Source: Lepidurus packardi (Eukaryota > Arthropoda > Branchiopoda > Notostraca > Triopsidae). Taken from it: a stretch of DNA of 64,000 bases. The notes beneath the pieces are model-generated. The model saw only the letters and a program-made list of their open reading frames with translations, did no database searches and was not told the DNA's origin. The translations under genes were made by a program, and so were the position numbers. Shown here piece by piece: positions 33,521 through 44,173 of this stretch. Location of the stretch: the NCBI GenBank assembly GCA_023053545.1, contig JAKZAN010000004.1, positions 5,518,001 to 5,582,000 on the forward strand, written 5' to 3'. Position 1 is the first letter of the stretch, and the number at the start of each line of letters is the position of its first letter.

Positions 33521-34537
33521 ATGAGGTAAGACAATGATGGGTTAGATTGGACGATTCAATTAAGTTAATCATTTCTTAGGGCTAACATACAATTTTGTTT
33601 CTATGTAACCATCATCGCGTGCCCGGCCGGGGATTTTGTTGTATTTCAACTATTTTGCCTTCTATAGTGGAAGATTCCTCATCTTGTGTTCTTTGGTTGC
33701 TTTTGTTGCTGCCGGGTGTACTCGGTGTCCTCCACCTCCGGTAAGTGTTCTTACAAAAAAATCTGCATGTTCTAAACGATATGTTATTTTATGTCTAAGT
33801 CCTTTGTCTTCTTCGTTAGCCCTTGAAAGCTCGCGTGGTGTTCCAGGGTGTTGGCGAGTATAGCCATGTCAAAGGCATGCTAATCTTAGTCCAAGCCACT
33901 TACGAAAAAAGTCCAGTACATATCCAAGGTGTCATTGAAGGATTGGCACCTGGTTTGCATGGCATGCACATTCATGAGAAGGGAGATATTAGCGACGAGT
34001 GCAAAGCGGCTGGTCCTCACTTCAACCCTTACCAGGTTTTTTATATTTTACTTAATTTCCCAACCTGTGCAGTTTATTCCAATCTCTGTCTAATTTCTAT
34101 AATTTTTTAAGTCTATTTAAAATTTTGTCTAGCTTCTCTAGTTTAGTACAGCCTTGTTCTAACTGCCCTAATTTAATTTGGTCGTTTAAGCTTAGGGAAG
34201 TCTTTTTGTATATTTATTAAGTTTGACTTTGTTCATTTTATTAAGCTCCTATTTAAAAAAAAATTTTTTTTGGCAGAAATCCCATGGAGCCCATACGGAT
34301 ATTGAACGTCATGTGGGCGATTTGGGCAACATTGAGTCTCTTCCTGGAACGCCTCCCAAGTCTTACATCAACATTGTTGATAATATCATTACCTTACGGG
34401 GTGAACGGAGCGTTTTAGGCCGAGCTGTGGTCATCCATGCTGGCGTGGATGATCTGGGTCGCGGTAACAACGAAGAGAGCAAGAAGACGGGCAATTCTGG
34501 AGCTCGTGTGGCTTGCGGTGTGATAGTACCTGAATAG
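33521..34537 (+). CDS. Sod: Secreted (extracellular-type) Cu/Zn superoxide dismutase
   Basis: Converts superoxide to hydrogen peroxide and oxygen; predicted outside the cell or in the secretory pathway. Exons: 33521-33525 (only ATGAG), 33668-33740, 33820-34035 and 34277-34537, giving 184 residues. The 5-base coding first exon joins to give the signal peptide [19 protein letters not shown]. Metal ligands are visible in GMHIHEKGD (Cu), AGPHFNP and RHVGDLGN (bridging and Zn), and [13 protein letters not shown] (Cu). The disulfide Cys pair is in DECKAAG and ARVACGV, next to the active-site Arg. A polyadenylation signal AATAAA follows at about 34599. The start was chosen because the large second exon has no in-frame ATG and the ATGAG exon has a strong GTAAGA donor in phase. 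Confidence 0.9.
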
Positions 34538-34596
34538 CCTGAGTAGTGGAAAGCTTTTCCGTGTTTTGTTGCAGAAACTTTCTCTCGACATAAAAA

Positions 34597-34604
34597 CTCA
34601 ATAA
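34597..34604 (+). terminator. SOD polyadenylation signal
   Basis: A canonical AATAAA lies about 60 bases after the SOD stop codon, in the context AACTCAATAAAGTCC. Confidence 0.7.
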
Positions 34605-36261
34605 AGTCCCTATTATGTAATATCAAGCAAATATATTTCTTATACGGTTTACGCTTTTGTGGCGCAGCTAGAACTTGTTCTTGGAAATGGATTGGACAAA
34701 TAGATCATTGAAGACTTGACAAGGAGAGAAAATCTTGATTTCACGTGCGTAGGAAACGGTTTTTAAGAGAGATTCTCGCTTGGGAGTTCGTTGTAAAACG
34801 GTTCGGAGAACCGAACATCGTGCTGGGTTATTCTTTGTTTAGACTTGACTCAATGCATGCTTTTGCTGACTTGGGCGTACAATTCGTCGTTTTTTTACGT
34901 AATGTTGGACAAGGTCAGTAGATACGTTTACAAGATTGGGTTCAGAGCTCTTTTTAAGTGATGCGTAAGGGTCATCGTAATACTGTTGGGCAGGGATTGG
35001 AGCTCGTTTGAGGGTTGTCTGGGCTTTGAGGCCTTTGTCCACCTAAGCGTGATGCTCGTCATTCTCGAAGGAATGTTCGGGATCAGTTCGAACAGTGGAA
35101 GTTCAGTTTCGAATTTCGAAAGAACAGTTTCGAATATCGTAGCTTTTAAGGCGTACCCAAAGTTACGTAGGCTAACAAGTACGTGCAGTATGACACAAAT
35201 AACAGAGTTACCCGTATAGACATTGTTTCACGATTTGGAAACTTTTATACTGAGCACTACCTCACATGAAACTGCGAATGTATATTCTCTGGAATGGTAC
35301 ACCGCGTATTGTAGTTTTTTTTTTATTTATTGAGGGAGTGCTTAAAAGGGGGAGTAATACATTTCCTTTCTGACAAAATTTCCTGTCTAAGCTCAGTTCA
35401 TCCTTTGGAGATAGATGAGGATTGTCGTTCTGTTATTAGTCGGTAAGTTCGGGATTAACATCCTTTTGCTAAATAAACTTTTAATTAAAGATCCAGGAAA
35501 TTGTGTAAATCTTAAAATAAATAATTATATCTGTGCTACAATTCCAAGTTGTATTAACGTTCACATTTATTTGCAATTTATTCGCAATTTTACAAAATAT
35601 GAGAACAATTACCTTCAAATTACATTTTTATATTGTGAACTAAAAGTTTTATTGTTAGTCTTACAATATTGTATTGTAAAAGTAACCATGAAAGTTATTT
35701 GGCGATTATATTATCTAATTTTGTATTGTATATGGATAATTGTTCGTTGGTGCAATAATGGAAAGTTTAATAACACTTCCATGTTAATTTCAGTTTTTTT
35801 AAAGAAGTCTTTAGGTTAGTTAGCTAGAAAATTAAATTAGTATTCCATTCCAGTGATTGTCAGAATTTTTAGTCCGAGGCTCCTCTGAAACAAGCATAAA
35901 CCCACCGCGGCTTTCTCCAATATATAATAATGTACTACCAAATAGTCAAAATTTTTCGCTGCTCCCCTGGGAGCCGAGACTCATTGTTTCGGAATCACTG
36001 CCTTAGGCCGTTAATAGTAGTACTATTGTTTCCCCTGTTAGTACTCTTTCCCGGCCACAGTTTCGCATGGCGTTTCCAACAACCGAAACGCGAGATGGTC
36101 CTGCGAGCCGAACCCGTGTGTTGTTTTCACTGGGGTCTTGTTGTCGTTTCCCCTGTGTGCATTAATTCTAAAAGAAAATACAGAGACAGAAAAAGGTAGC
36201 GTATTGTTCAGCTTCAGAATATTTTTTTTCAAACCTTGACTCAACTTAGAGAAAATACCGT
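34605..36261. other. SOD / DHX57 interval
   Basis: Besides the candidate terminal exon at 34839-35042, this interval holds a signal-peptide-like mini-exon at 35415-35442 (ATGAGG..., followed by a perfect GTAAGTTC donor), an AT-rich stretch at 35.45-35.85 kb, and the DHX57 promoter. No other gene is supported. Confidence 0.5.
34839..35042 (-). CDS. Candidate terminal exon of an unknown small gene
   Basis: The minus-strand frame opens directly after a splice-acceptor-like CGCTTAG (35043-35049) and runs 67 codons to a TAA. It encodes a polar, Lys/Gln-rich sequence (DKGLKAQTTLKRAPIPAQQY, then VQHYVKKRRIVRPSQQKH). No ATG start lies in frame, so upstream exons are required, and none was found with confidence before 36.2 kb. 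I recognise no family. The balanced composition and clean acceptor make it more than a random frame. Confidence 0.4.
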   Translation of the reverse strand: MDKGLKAQTTLKRAPIPAQQYYDDPYASLKKSSEPNLVNVSTDLVQHYVKKRRIVRPSQQKHALSQV

Positions 36262-39200
36262 ATGCAAGGCCACCAAAAAATGAGTAGTTCTGTTAAAAAA
36301 AGGCCCGGGAGACCTAACCAATGCGGTGGAAAGCATTCAGTGTCATCTAATAATGTTAATAGCCAAGAGCAAGAAAATTACGATGACTTTAGCGTGGAGC
36401 CGAAAGAAGGCCAAGCTGTGGAAGGTACCGAGCCTACCAGACAAGTACGGAAAGTTGAGATGAACAAGCTAGTTATTAGCTCCGAGGATCAAAAACTCAT
36501 TCGCAAAGTTTTGGGTGAAATCCAAGGAAAGGTAAACTCATATTCCACGTAACTTCTTTCATCTTTACCCATACTAACGTGTTTTTCATTATAGTCATTT
36601 TGCCATAATGACAAAAGCACATATCAAGACACCGGGCGAAGATTAGACCACCACTACTGGCTCGAAGATAGGAAACTGGTAGTCCAAGGAGTAACGCATC
36701 CTAAAAATTTCCTGGAGAACCTTTCCGAAGACGAGATGTCGAGGCAAACTGCCTTATCCAAGTTGGAAAAGTAAGATGTTTGTTCCTGTACCGAATAAGA
36801 TTTTTAACCTTTTTAAAATTTTTGTGTCGCATTATTAGCTACGGATTCCATAGTACTTATGTTGAAGAAGCGTTAAACAGAGCTGATGGGCACATAGGCG
36901 AGGCATTGGAAATTTTGATCAGTGAAAGTTTTTTCAAAAAGCTCTGTTTATCTGACACAAACCCGACCAGCCACGGGAAAGTATCAGACGATGCAACAGG
37001 AATCATGGAAGCCCTACTGGAACAACGTGAAGATGAAAAAGTGGCTCTAGCGGCCATCTACGGTCCCTCTTTCCAAGAGCGAGTGCTGGGTAGAGTGTGG
37101 TTTTCCACACTCTCTCTGCCCCATTTGTCCCACTTCCGCGTGTCTGACTTTGATGAATCACCAGTGGCCCCCTCGCAAGACACAGAACAGGTCAAGTTAT
37201 CGAAAATCTATTGCCCGTTCCTATCCAAAGGGTTTTGTCGTTATGACAAACGCTGTTACTATTCGCACCAAGCCCCTGCTGATGACAGTCATTTGCGTGA
37301 TGCGAAAAACGCACAAGATGCGGAAAATTGCGAGTTTAACTTGGAAATCCGTTTCCCTCCTGGAAATCTTTACCCACATGAACCGCCTTTGATTGCCTTT
37401 AGCGCCATCTCGAATGCCTTCCCCAAAAATTTATCTTTGAAAATTACCCAACGCTTATGCCGTGAAGCTTGCTTACTATCTGACGATGGAGTGCCTTCCA
37501 TTTTCAGCCTTATTAGCATTTTGGAAAATGAAGCTGAAATGAACCAAGTCGCGGAGAAACCGGACTTGAAGTATTCGTTTCCCAAACCAGCTGTCATGAA
37601 TCCGGCTTTGGGTATGACCAGCCAAGCCTCTTATTCTGGAAGTAGGTATAGTAATGTGCGAGGCAAGGTGGTGGACTGGGGAGCGACGAAGTTGGAGAAT
37701 GATCGGCTTCGGAATCGGTTTAAAGAAAAAACGCAGCAGTTGGAGTACCGTAAATTTCAAGAGTCGAGACAAAACTTGCCGGCTTGGCAATCCTGTGAAG
37801 AGATTTTGGCCAAGGTCAGTCAAAGTCAAGTTGTCGTGATAAGCGGAATTACAGGTTGCGGCAAAAGTACGCAAGTTCCTCAATACTTGCTGGACGCGTG
37901 GCTTTCGCGGACGGGAACTAAAACAACAACGAAGGATCATTGTAATATATTAGTCACGCAACCCAGGCGGATATCTGCAATGGCAGTCGCAGAACGCGTT
38001 GCGGAAGAACGTGTTGAAAAGATTGGGAATGTTGTAGGATATCAAGTAACTTCGATTCTTGAAGACGGAGTTTTCAGAAGTTCTTACCTTTTTATTGTTT
38101 TTTGGTGGGTGGTTGCTTTAGATTCGGTTAGAAAGCAAATGCTCCAAAAGCACGCGGCTCTTATTTTGTACCACAGGAATATTGTTGCGTAGATTAGAGT
38201 CCGATACTGGTTTGGAGGATGTAACGCACATCATTGTTGATGAAGTCCACGAACGCAGCGAAGAAAGGTTTCGTATATTATACATTTTATTTATTTCTAT
38301 GTTGGAATGTAAAAGGAATGTAAACTCTTTTGTGTAGTGACTTTTTGGTATTAGCGTTGAGAGATTTGCTACCCAAACGTCCAGATTTGCGCGTTATTCT
38401 AATGAGTGCCACCTTAAACGCAGATTTGTTTTCAAATTACTTTGGTCGGGTTCCAGTAATCGATATCCCTGGTAAGAAAAAAAAATAGCGTTGAATGACG
38501 TTTTCTTAAAAAGTATTCTTAATTTAGCGTAGATTTCTTTTTTTTAAGGGAGAACTTTTCCAGTGGAGCAATACTTTCTGGAAGATGCAGTCTACTTTAC
38601 GAACTATGCTATGGAAGAAAATTCGCCGTACGCGAGGATTTTAAAAGATAAGAGCGAAAAGTTGGACAAGGAAATCTTCAAAGGCTTTGTTAGCAAAGAT
38701 AGTTTGGGACAAGACGAATTTGAATTGGCTCGAATACGGGCTGGTCAAGAGGATTTTAAACCGCCCAAGGATAAAGTCCCAGATGAAGATTTGCAACTTA
38801 AAGCGCTTTTTTGGCGTTATTCTGGTAAAGTTGTCGTAGTTTGTACATTAGGTATTTAAACCTTTTTTTTATACAGATTTGGATGAAGCAGTTCAGAAAA
38901 CGGTCATAACGATGGACCCCGAGAAGATCAACTATGACCTTATTGAACAGCTGATCATATGGATCTTGGAAGGACAGCACGAAATGCCTAAAGAAGGATC
39001 CATTCTAGTGAACAAATAGCGTCTGTTGGGGAAACTTAGGCTAATTAGTGTTCATTTGTAGGTATTCTTGCCGGGAATGGCGGAAATTATGGCCCTTTAT
39101 GATCAGTTACAGACGAACAGCGTCACTTCAGGTAGCAGAGCTATGCTAGTTCCATTACATTCAAGTCTTTCAAGCGAAGAACAGCACCGAGTCTTTCAGT

Positions 39201-41151
39201 AAGGAAGGAAGATGTTTTTCAATTGAAAACGATATTCAAAAATAACATTGTAGACCTACAGCGCCTGGGAAACGAAAGATAGTTCTATCGACCAACATAG
39301 CTGAAACTTCGGTAACGATTGACGATTGCGTTTTTGTTATAGACGCTGGTAAAATGAAAGAAAATAAGTAAAAATATAAAAAAAATCCCTTTTTTTTTGG
39401 TGTTACATAAAATCTTTGTATAGGTATGATCCGGTGAAGAATATGGAAAGCTTAGACACCGTGTGGGTGTCAGTTGCAAACTCAGTGCAACGGAAAGGCC
39501 GCGCAGGGCGCGTACGACCAGGCCACTGTTTTCATTTATACACTCGGCATCGCTATGAAAACAATTTGAGAGCCCAGCCGATTCCAGAGATACAGCGGGT
39601 TTCACTTGAACGTGTTGTGCTAAGAATCAAGGTTTTACCTCTTTTTGCCCAGCACAGTGTAAATGAAGTACTAAGTAACGTCTCTAAACCTTGATTCCGT
39701 ACATTTTTTTATATAATAAGTCTTCTGTGAACTTTAGATAAACTTCTGGAACCACCGAATCAAGCCAGCGTGACTTCAGCCATCGATAGCTTGAAAGATG
39801 TGGGAGCAATGGATGACGACAACGAGCTTACTGCCTTGGGCTATCACTTGGCTGAACTGCCGGTAGACGTTAGGTAAAGTTGACAGTTTCAAGTTGGATT
39901 TTTAAGTGTTTAGAGTGTCTTTGAAGTTCTTTTCATTTAGGATTGGGAAACTGATGCTGTTTGGATGTATATTTCGTTGTGTAGACTCAGCTCTGACCAT
40001 CGCAGCTTGTTTGAGCTACAGATCCCCTTTTATGGCACCTTTTGCCCAACGTGAAGAAGCGCAGAGGAAATTAATGCACTTTGCTACTGCCAATAGTGAC
40101 CAGCTGACCATATTGAAGGCGTATAAGGTAAACAAAAGTCTCACAAGTATGTTTTGACAAGTATTTTTACATGTATCTTAAAGAGTTGGCAAGCACAAAT
40201 GGAAATCTCCAATCAAGCCGCGTTTGTTTTTGCGCAAGAAAATTATCTTTCTATGAAAACTCTCAAAATGTTAGCTGAGCTCAAGCAACAATACGTTGAA
40301 TTACTATCGGCTTTGGGATTCTTGCCTGATGGGCTAAGCTCACGTGTTTTGCAACGTATGGGAAGAGGAAAAGCAGATGGTGTGATGCAAGCTACAGGCC
40401 CTGATGTAAGTTTAAAATTTTAGCTTCCCACATCGTTATATATTTTGCATTCCAACTTAGTGGAATATCCATGGGGAAAATTACAAAGTGCTAACATCCA
40501 TTATATGCGCTGCTCTGTATCCCAACATAGTCAAAGTATTGCGCCCGGTGCACAAGTATAAGGCTACATCGTCGGGAGCTATTCCTAAAGCTCTTGGACA
40601 TCAGGAACTGCGTTTCTTGACCAAAAGAGATGGAATGGTAAGTTGGATGAATTTTTAGAAATACATAAAATATGAAAAATAGAATTCACTTAAAAAAAAT
40701 GCGCTTCTGGACAGGTTAATGTTCACCCTTCATCGGTTTGCTACCAAACCGGTCATTACGACACTCCTTACTTAGTTTACCAAGAGAAAATGAAGACTTC
40801 TCGCATATTTATCCGACAAGTTTCGATGGTTCCAGCATTTCCGTTGGTGTTATTTGGAGGCAATGGAATTCACGTGGCGCTGCATCGAGGTACTTTTGTG
40901 ATGTCTATGAACGAAGGATGGATTCAGCTAGTCTGCGAATCACAACAGGTAAAAAAATATACTTACTAGTTACAAACGTTACTAATTAAAATCTTGGACT
41001 GTTAAAGGTGGCTGAACTTTTGCAAGAATTGAGAAAAGAACTAGACCAGTTATTAGCTGATAAGATTAATGAGCCTACGTTAGACTTGTTGAGTGACTAT
41101 CGGGGCCAACGTCTCATGAGTGTAATTGTGAAAATAATTACTTCTCCTTAA
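36262..41151 (+). CDS. DHX57: DHX57-type DEAH-box RNA helicase
   Basis: A predicted ATP-dependent RNA helicase of 1,313 residues in 16 exons with consistent phases: 36262-36531, 36595-36770, 36839-38045, 38122-38267, 38338-38471, 38549-38824, 38877-39007, 39062-39198, 39254-39367, 39424-39674, 39738-39873, 39941-40127, 40184-40405, 40461-40637, 40715-40948, 41008-41151. Order: Lys-rich N terminus; UBA ([20 protein letters not shown]); RWD split around a CCCH finger ([19 protein letters not shown]); helicase motif [10 protein letters not shown], motif Ia [15 protein letters not shown], motif II DEVHERS, motif III SAT; motif [14 protein letters not shown]; motif [14 protein letters not shown]; then the HA2/ratchet and OB-fold C terminus. 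This UBA-RWD-CCCH-DEAH order is diagnostic of DHX57; the human protein is slightly longer. A second Met (36280) is an alternative start. Confidence 0.95.
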
Positions 41152-42552
41152 AAGGCATTTGTGGTGTAACTAATAACTAATTTACTTAGAACTTGATTTG
41201 AGTGTCAGCAATTTATTGGTTATATTATTACAAGTTAACGTTGTGGGTTTATACTCCTTGTCAAAATTGTGTTACAAGTATAGTAATGTCGTTTCTAACT
41301 AAAGGGTTTAAAGTTCATCGCTTTGCTTCTTTGCGAACTCCAAACTTGTCGAATGAATAAGTTGCAATCGATTCTTCGTTTTGAAATTGGGCCTTATCGA
41401 TCCGCGACATAGGACTTCCTGTAATTTGCAACCATGATCTCCTATAAATATAAACATACGTATATTCACGACTTACGCTGCAAGCAAGCGTTAAAAACAA
41501 TTTTTTTTAGAGACAGTATAGAGATATTACATGTTAGCCACTTTATCAGTAGGTCCTTCCATAACGCCTTTAACAGTTCCTTGCGAAGTGTTCATGCACC
41601 AGCCTTTCAACCCCAACTCAGTGCCTTTATTGGCGGTATGCTAGCAATTCGTAGACAATAAATAACGTTACATTTCGTACACACTTACGAAATTTTCACA
41701 TGACAAGTTGAAGGGTGTGCATCTCTCTTACCTTGCGAAAAAATACACCTAAAATGATACAAAATAAAACGGGAAATAATAGGAATTTTTTATTTTGTAC
41801 CTTGAACTTGCCCGTAAACTTCGAATTCGACACGAATTAAGCTTTTTGCCATTTTACAGTACTGTATGCGGGTTGTAACTACGAGTATCGGCTACGAACT
41901 TGATATGTGTTCTTTTTAGTTTAAATTCAAATTTACTAATAGCAGTGTGCTAGTAGCAGCTTTTCCTGCGCAGAAATAAAAAATGATAGAGTGGGACCAA
42001 CCCAAACCGTTATGAAAACAACAGCACTCAGAGCGGTTTAGGACTGGACAAGTCTCAAGACAAGATAACTTTCTCTTGAAACGGAACTGAACTTTAAATT
42101 AATTCTTTTAGTTTGTTGTAAAGGACGCCATACAGAGCACTTGACATTAGCAAGCATGTAACTAATTTTAATAATAACCGATATATTAAAGAGGATGACT
42201 CTCAAATAGCTGTTACGGGAACACTGAGAATTGCAAGAATCTGCCGGCCGTCATAAGAAAAGCATGGAGTCCAAACTTCTGATGACCAATATCACTTAAA
42301 TAAACTTTTTGATGTCAAATTACTTACCAGAACCCCAGTATAAATATACCAAAAGTAGTTTTAGAATTTAGTTCCCCTTTAACGGTCTTTAGATTTTTCA
42401 CTAGAGGCACACGTATTAGCTGTGTATTTGCTTGCCCGACACCCACTGAAAATAGCTAGCTTTACTTTTGAATAGCCGAGCTTATTTTAATTAAATAAAT
42501 GTATTACTCAAAACTAGCTCAATACTTTAAAGCAAACCCGGAAAAAAAGCTT
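41152..42552. other. Convergent intergenic region after DHX57
   Basis: About 1.4 kb between the DHX57 stop and the stop of the minus-strand CLIP-like gene. It contains the 3' UTRs and AT-rich DNA. I see no exon or clear repeat. Confidence 0.55.
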
Positions 42553-44173
42553 TTAAAAATTTTGGCAAATGGGACTGTCTCCTTCTCTTGCTTGGCACAT
42601 GATATCTAGATAGCGAAAATCTATTCCCTTGTACTGAATCATGTTTATAATAAGAGGTCTTTTCTCACGTATAATAACACCAGACGGTGCTAATGGTCTT
42701 GGAACAGGAGGAAACATTGCCGGAATTGGAGGTCCGTGGCTGAATGGATGACCATAATGACGGGGATTTGGAGGAGGTTGGAAAGGTAGTAATGGCCCAT
42801 GGAATTCTCCGATAAATGGCGGATTATGCATGTTGTGGAAAAATGGGGGATTGGGTAAGTCAAACATTGGAACGTTTCGCTTATGTCGACTCCTCTTCTG
42901 TCTAGGCTCGGTGTTGCTCACCAACTCTACATTTGTAACATAATAAACTTGGGAGTTCTGTTCAAATAATTTCAACTTACCTTCATTTTCTGAGACACTA
43001 TCTTGGGAATCATTGGCAGCATCCGGCCCTTTATCGCCTACGAAAAATACGCGTTATATACTTTATTGCAGGCAAAATAAAATACATTCGAACGTTGAAG
43101 ATGCTATTTCTCTCTTTTGAAAAGCACAAGTTCACTTGATTTAAATGGATATTTTTACATGAAAAAATATCAAGTGACTTCTTACAAATTTCTTTAAAAG
43201 CTTCTCTGTCTTTGTGCTGTCGCGAAATATCTCTAGGTGGCAGTGTTAAGTACTGTCTTCCAGGCTCCGTTTGAGATCCGTTGCGTATTCGTATCCTTGT
43301 CTTTTACTACCCTCTGACAATACGGGAGACTGGTTACGGGAGCTAGCAATGAAGCGTAGCTACTTAGGAAGCTATGTCAACCGAACAGCGGATTAGAAAA
43401 GGAATACAGAAATCAAAACCTATACGCATATGCAACGGAGATACGGAGCAGTGTGTACCCACCTTTACTGCTATCAAGAACTTATTTCTAGCCATAATCT
43501 ATTGGGACAATTTCAGGCAGAATTTTCAATTATTGCAATGAATCAATTTGGTTAAACTTCCAATCTTATACAAGTTAAAGTAATTAGTTACTTATATCTG
43601 TGAAGGCACTCCTCCGCCCGGGCAAAACGTGAGTAGGAGGAACGTGTTGCTGGTGCGGCATTGACATCCCTGGCATAAAGAAATTCCAGGGTAATCCTCC
43701 GCCAAACGATTGTGGCGGTATCCCAAAAAAAGCAGGAAAATGTAAACCAGCATGGACGGAGACAGGCTGGGTAGGATGGACAGGAGATGGAGCTGAACTC
43801 GGTCCAGGTATTGACGGTGGTGTAGTTGGCCTAGTTTAAATTTTTAAGTTTCACGACTTCATGAACTATAAAGTGGTATTAATTTTGTACTTAGGTTTTT
43901 CGGGTTGCTTTTCAAGTTTTGTATCATTAGAAGCCACTAAAGGTAGCGAACAGCAAATTCCATTTCGGCACCGCTGAAGTAAAGTTTCCCGCCCTAAAGG
44001 AAGTGACAAGTGTTATACAACTATAAAGTTAAAGTAAAGTACTTAAAATTTGCTAAACACTGTACTTTACCTCGATATAAACATTTGTCAATCGTCGTGC
44101 ATTGCGTGTTTTCTGGACATCTGGATTGCATGGCCTCAGGGACTAAACATAGCAACAACAACAGATACCACAT
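42553..44173 (-). CDS. Secreted CLIP-like, proline-rich protein with basic cleavage sites
   Basis: Five exons in consistent phase: 44173-44071, 43993-43891, 43830-43592, 43037-42981, 42926-42553; 291 residues. It opens with a signal peptide (MWYLLLLLCLVPEAMQS). A six-Cys module follows, RCPENTQCTTIDKC then LLQRCRNGICCSLP, the C-x5-C-x5-C ... C ... CC spacing of CLIP domains, which in arthropods normally sit before serine proteases. No protease follows. Instead come a Pro/Gly/Met/His-rich stretch (PTTPPSIPGPSSAPSPV; HAGLHFPAFFGIPP), an acidic linker, two paired basic sites (RQKRSRHKRN), a second Pro/His/Phe-rich stretch, and a C terminus with two Cys (IMCQAREGDSPICQNF). I infer an extracellular protein processed by furin-like enzymes. 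Immune-cascade or peptide-signal roles are possible but unproven, and I know no named family with this layout. Confidence 0.75.

Noticed and set aside
36038-36244. Minus-strand frame between the SOD and DHX57 genes as the start of the 34.8 kb exon's gene
   Set aside because: It has no donor in suitable phase and poor composition.
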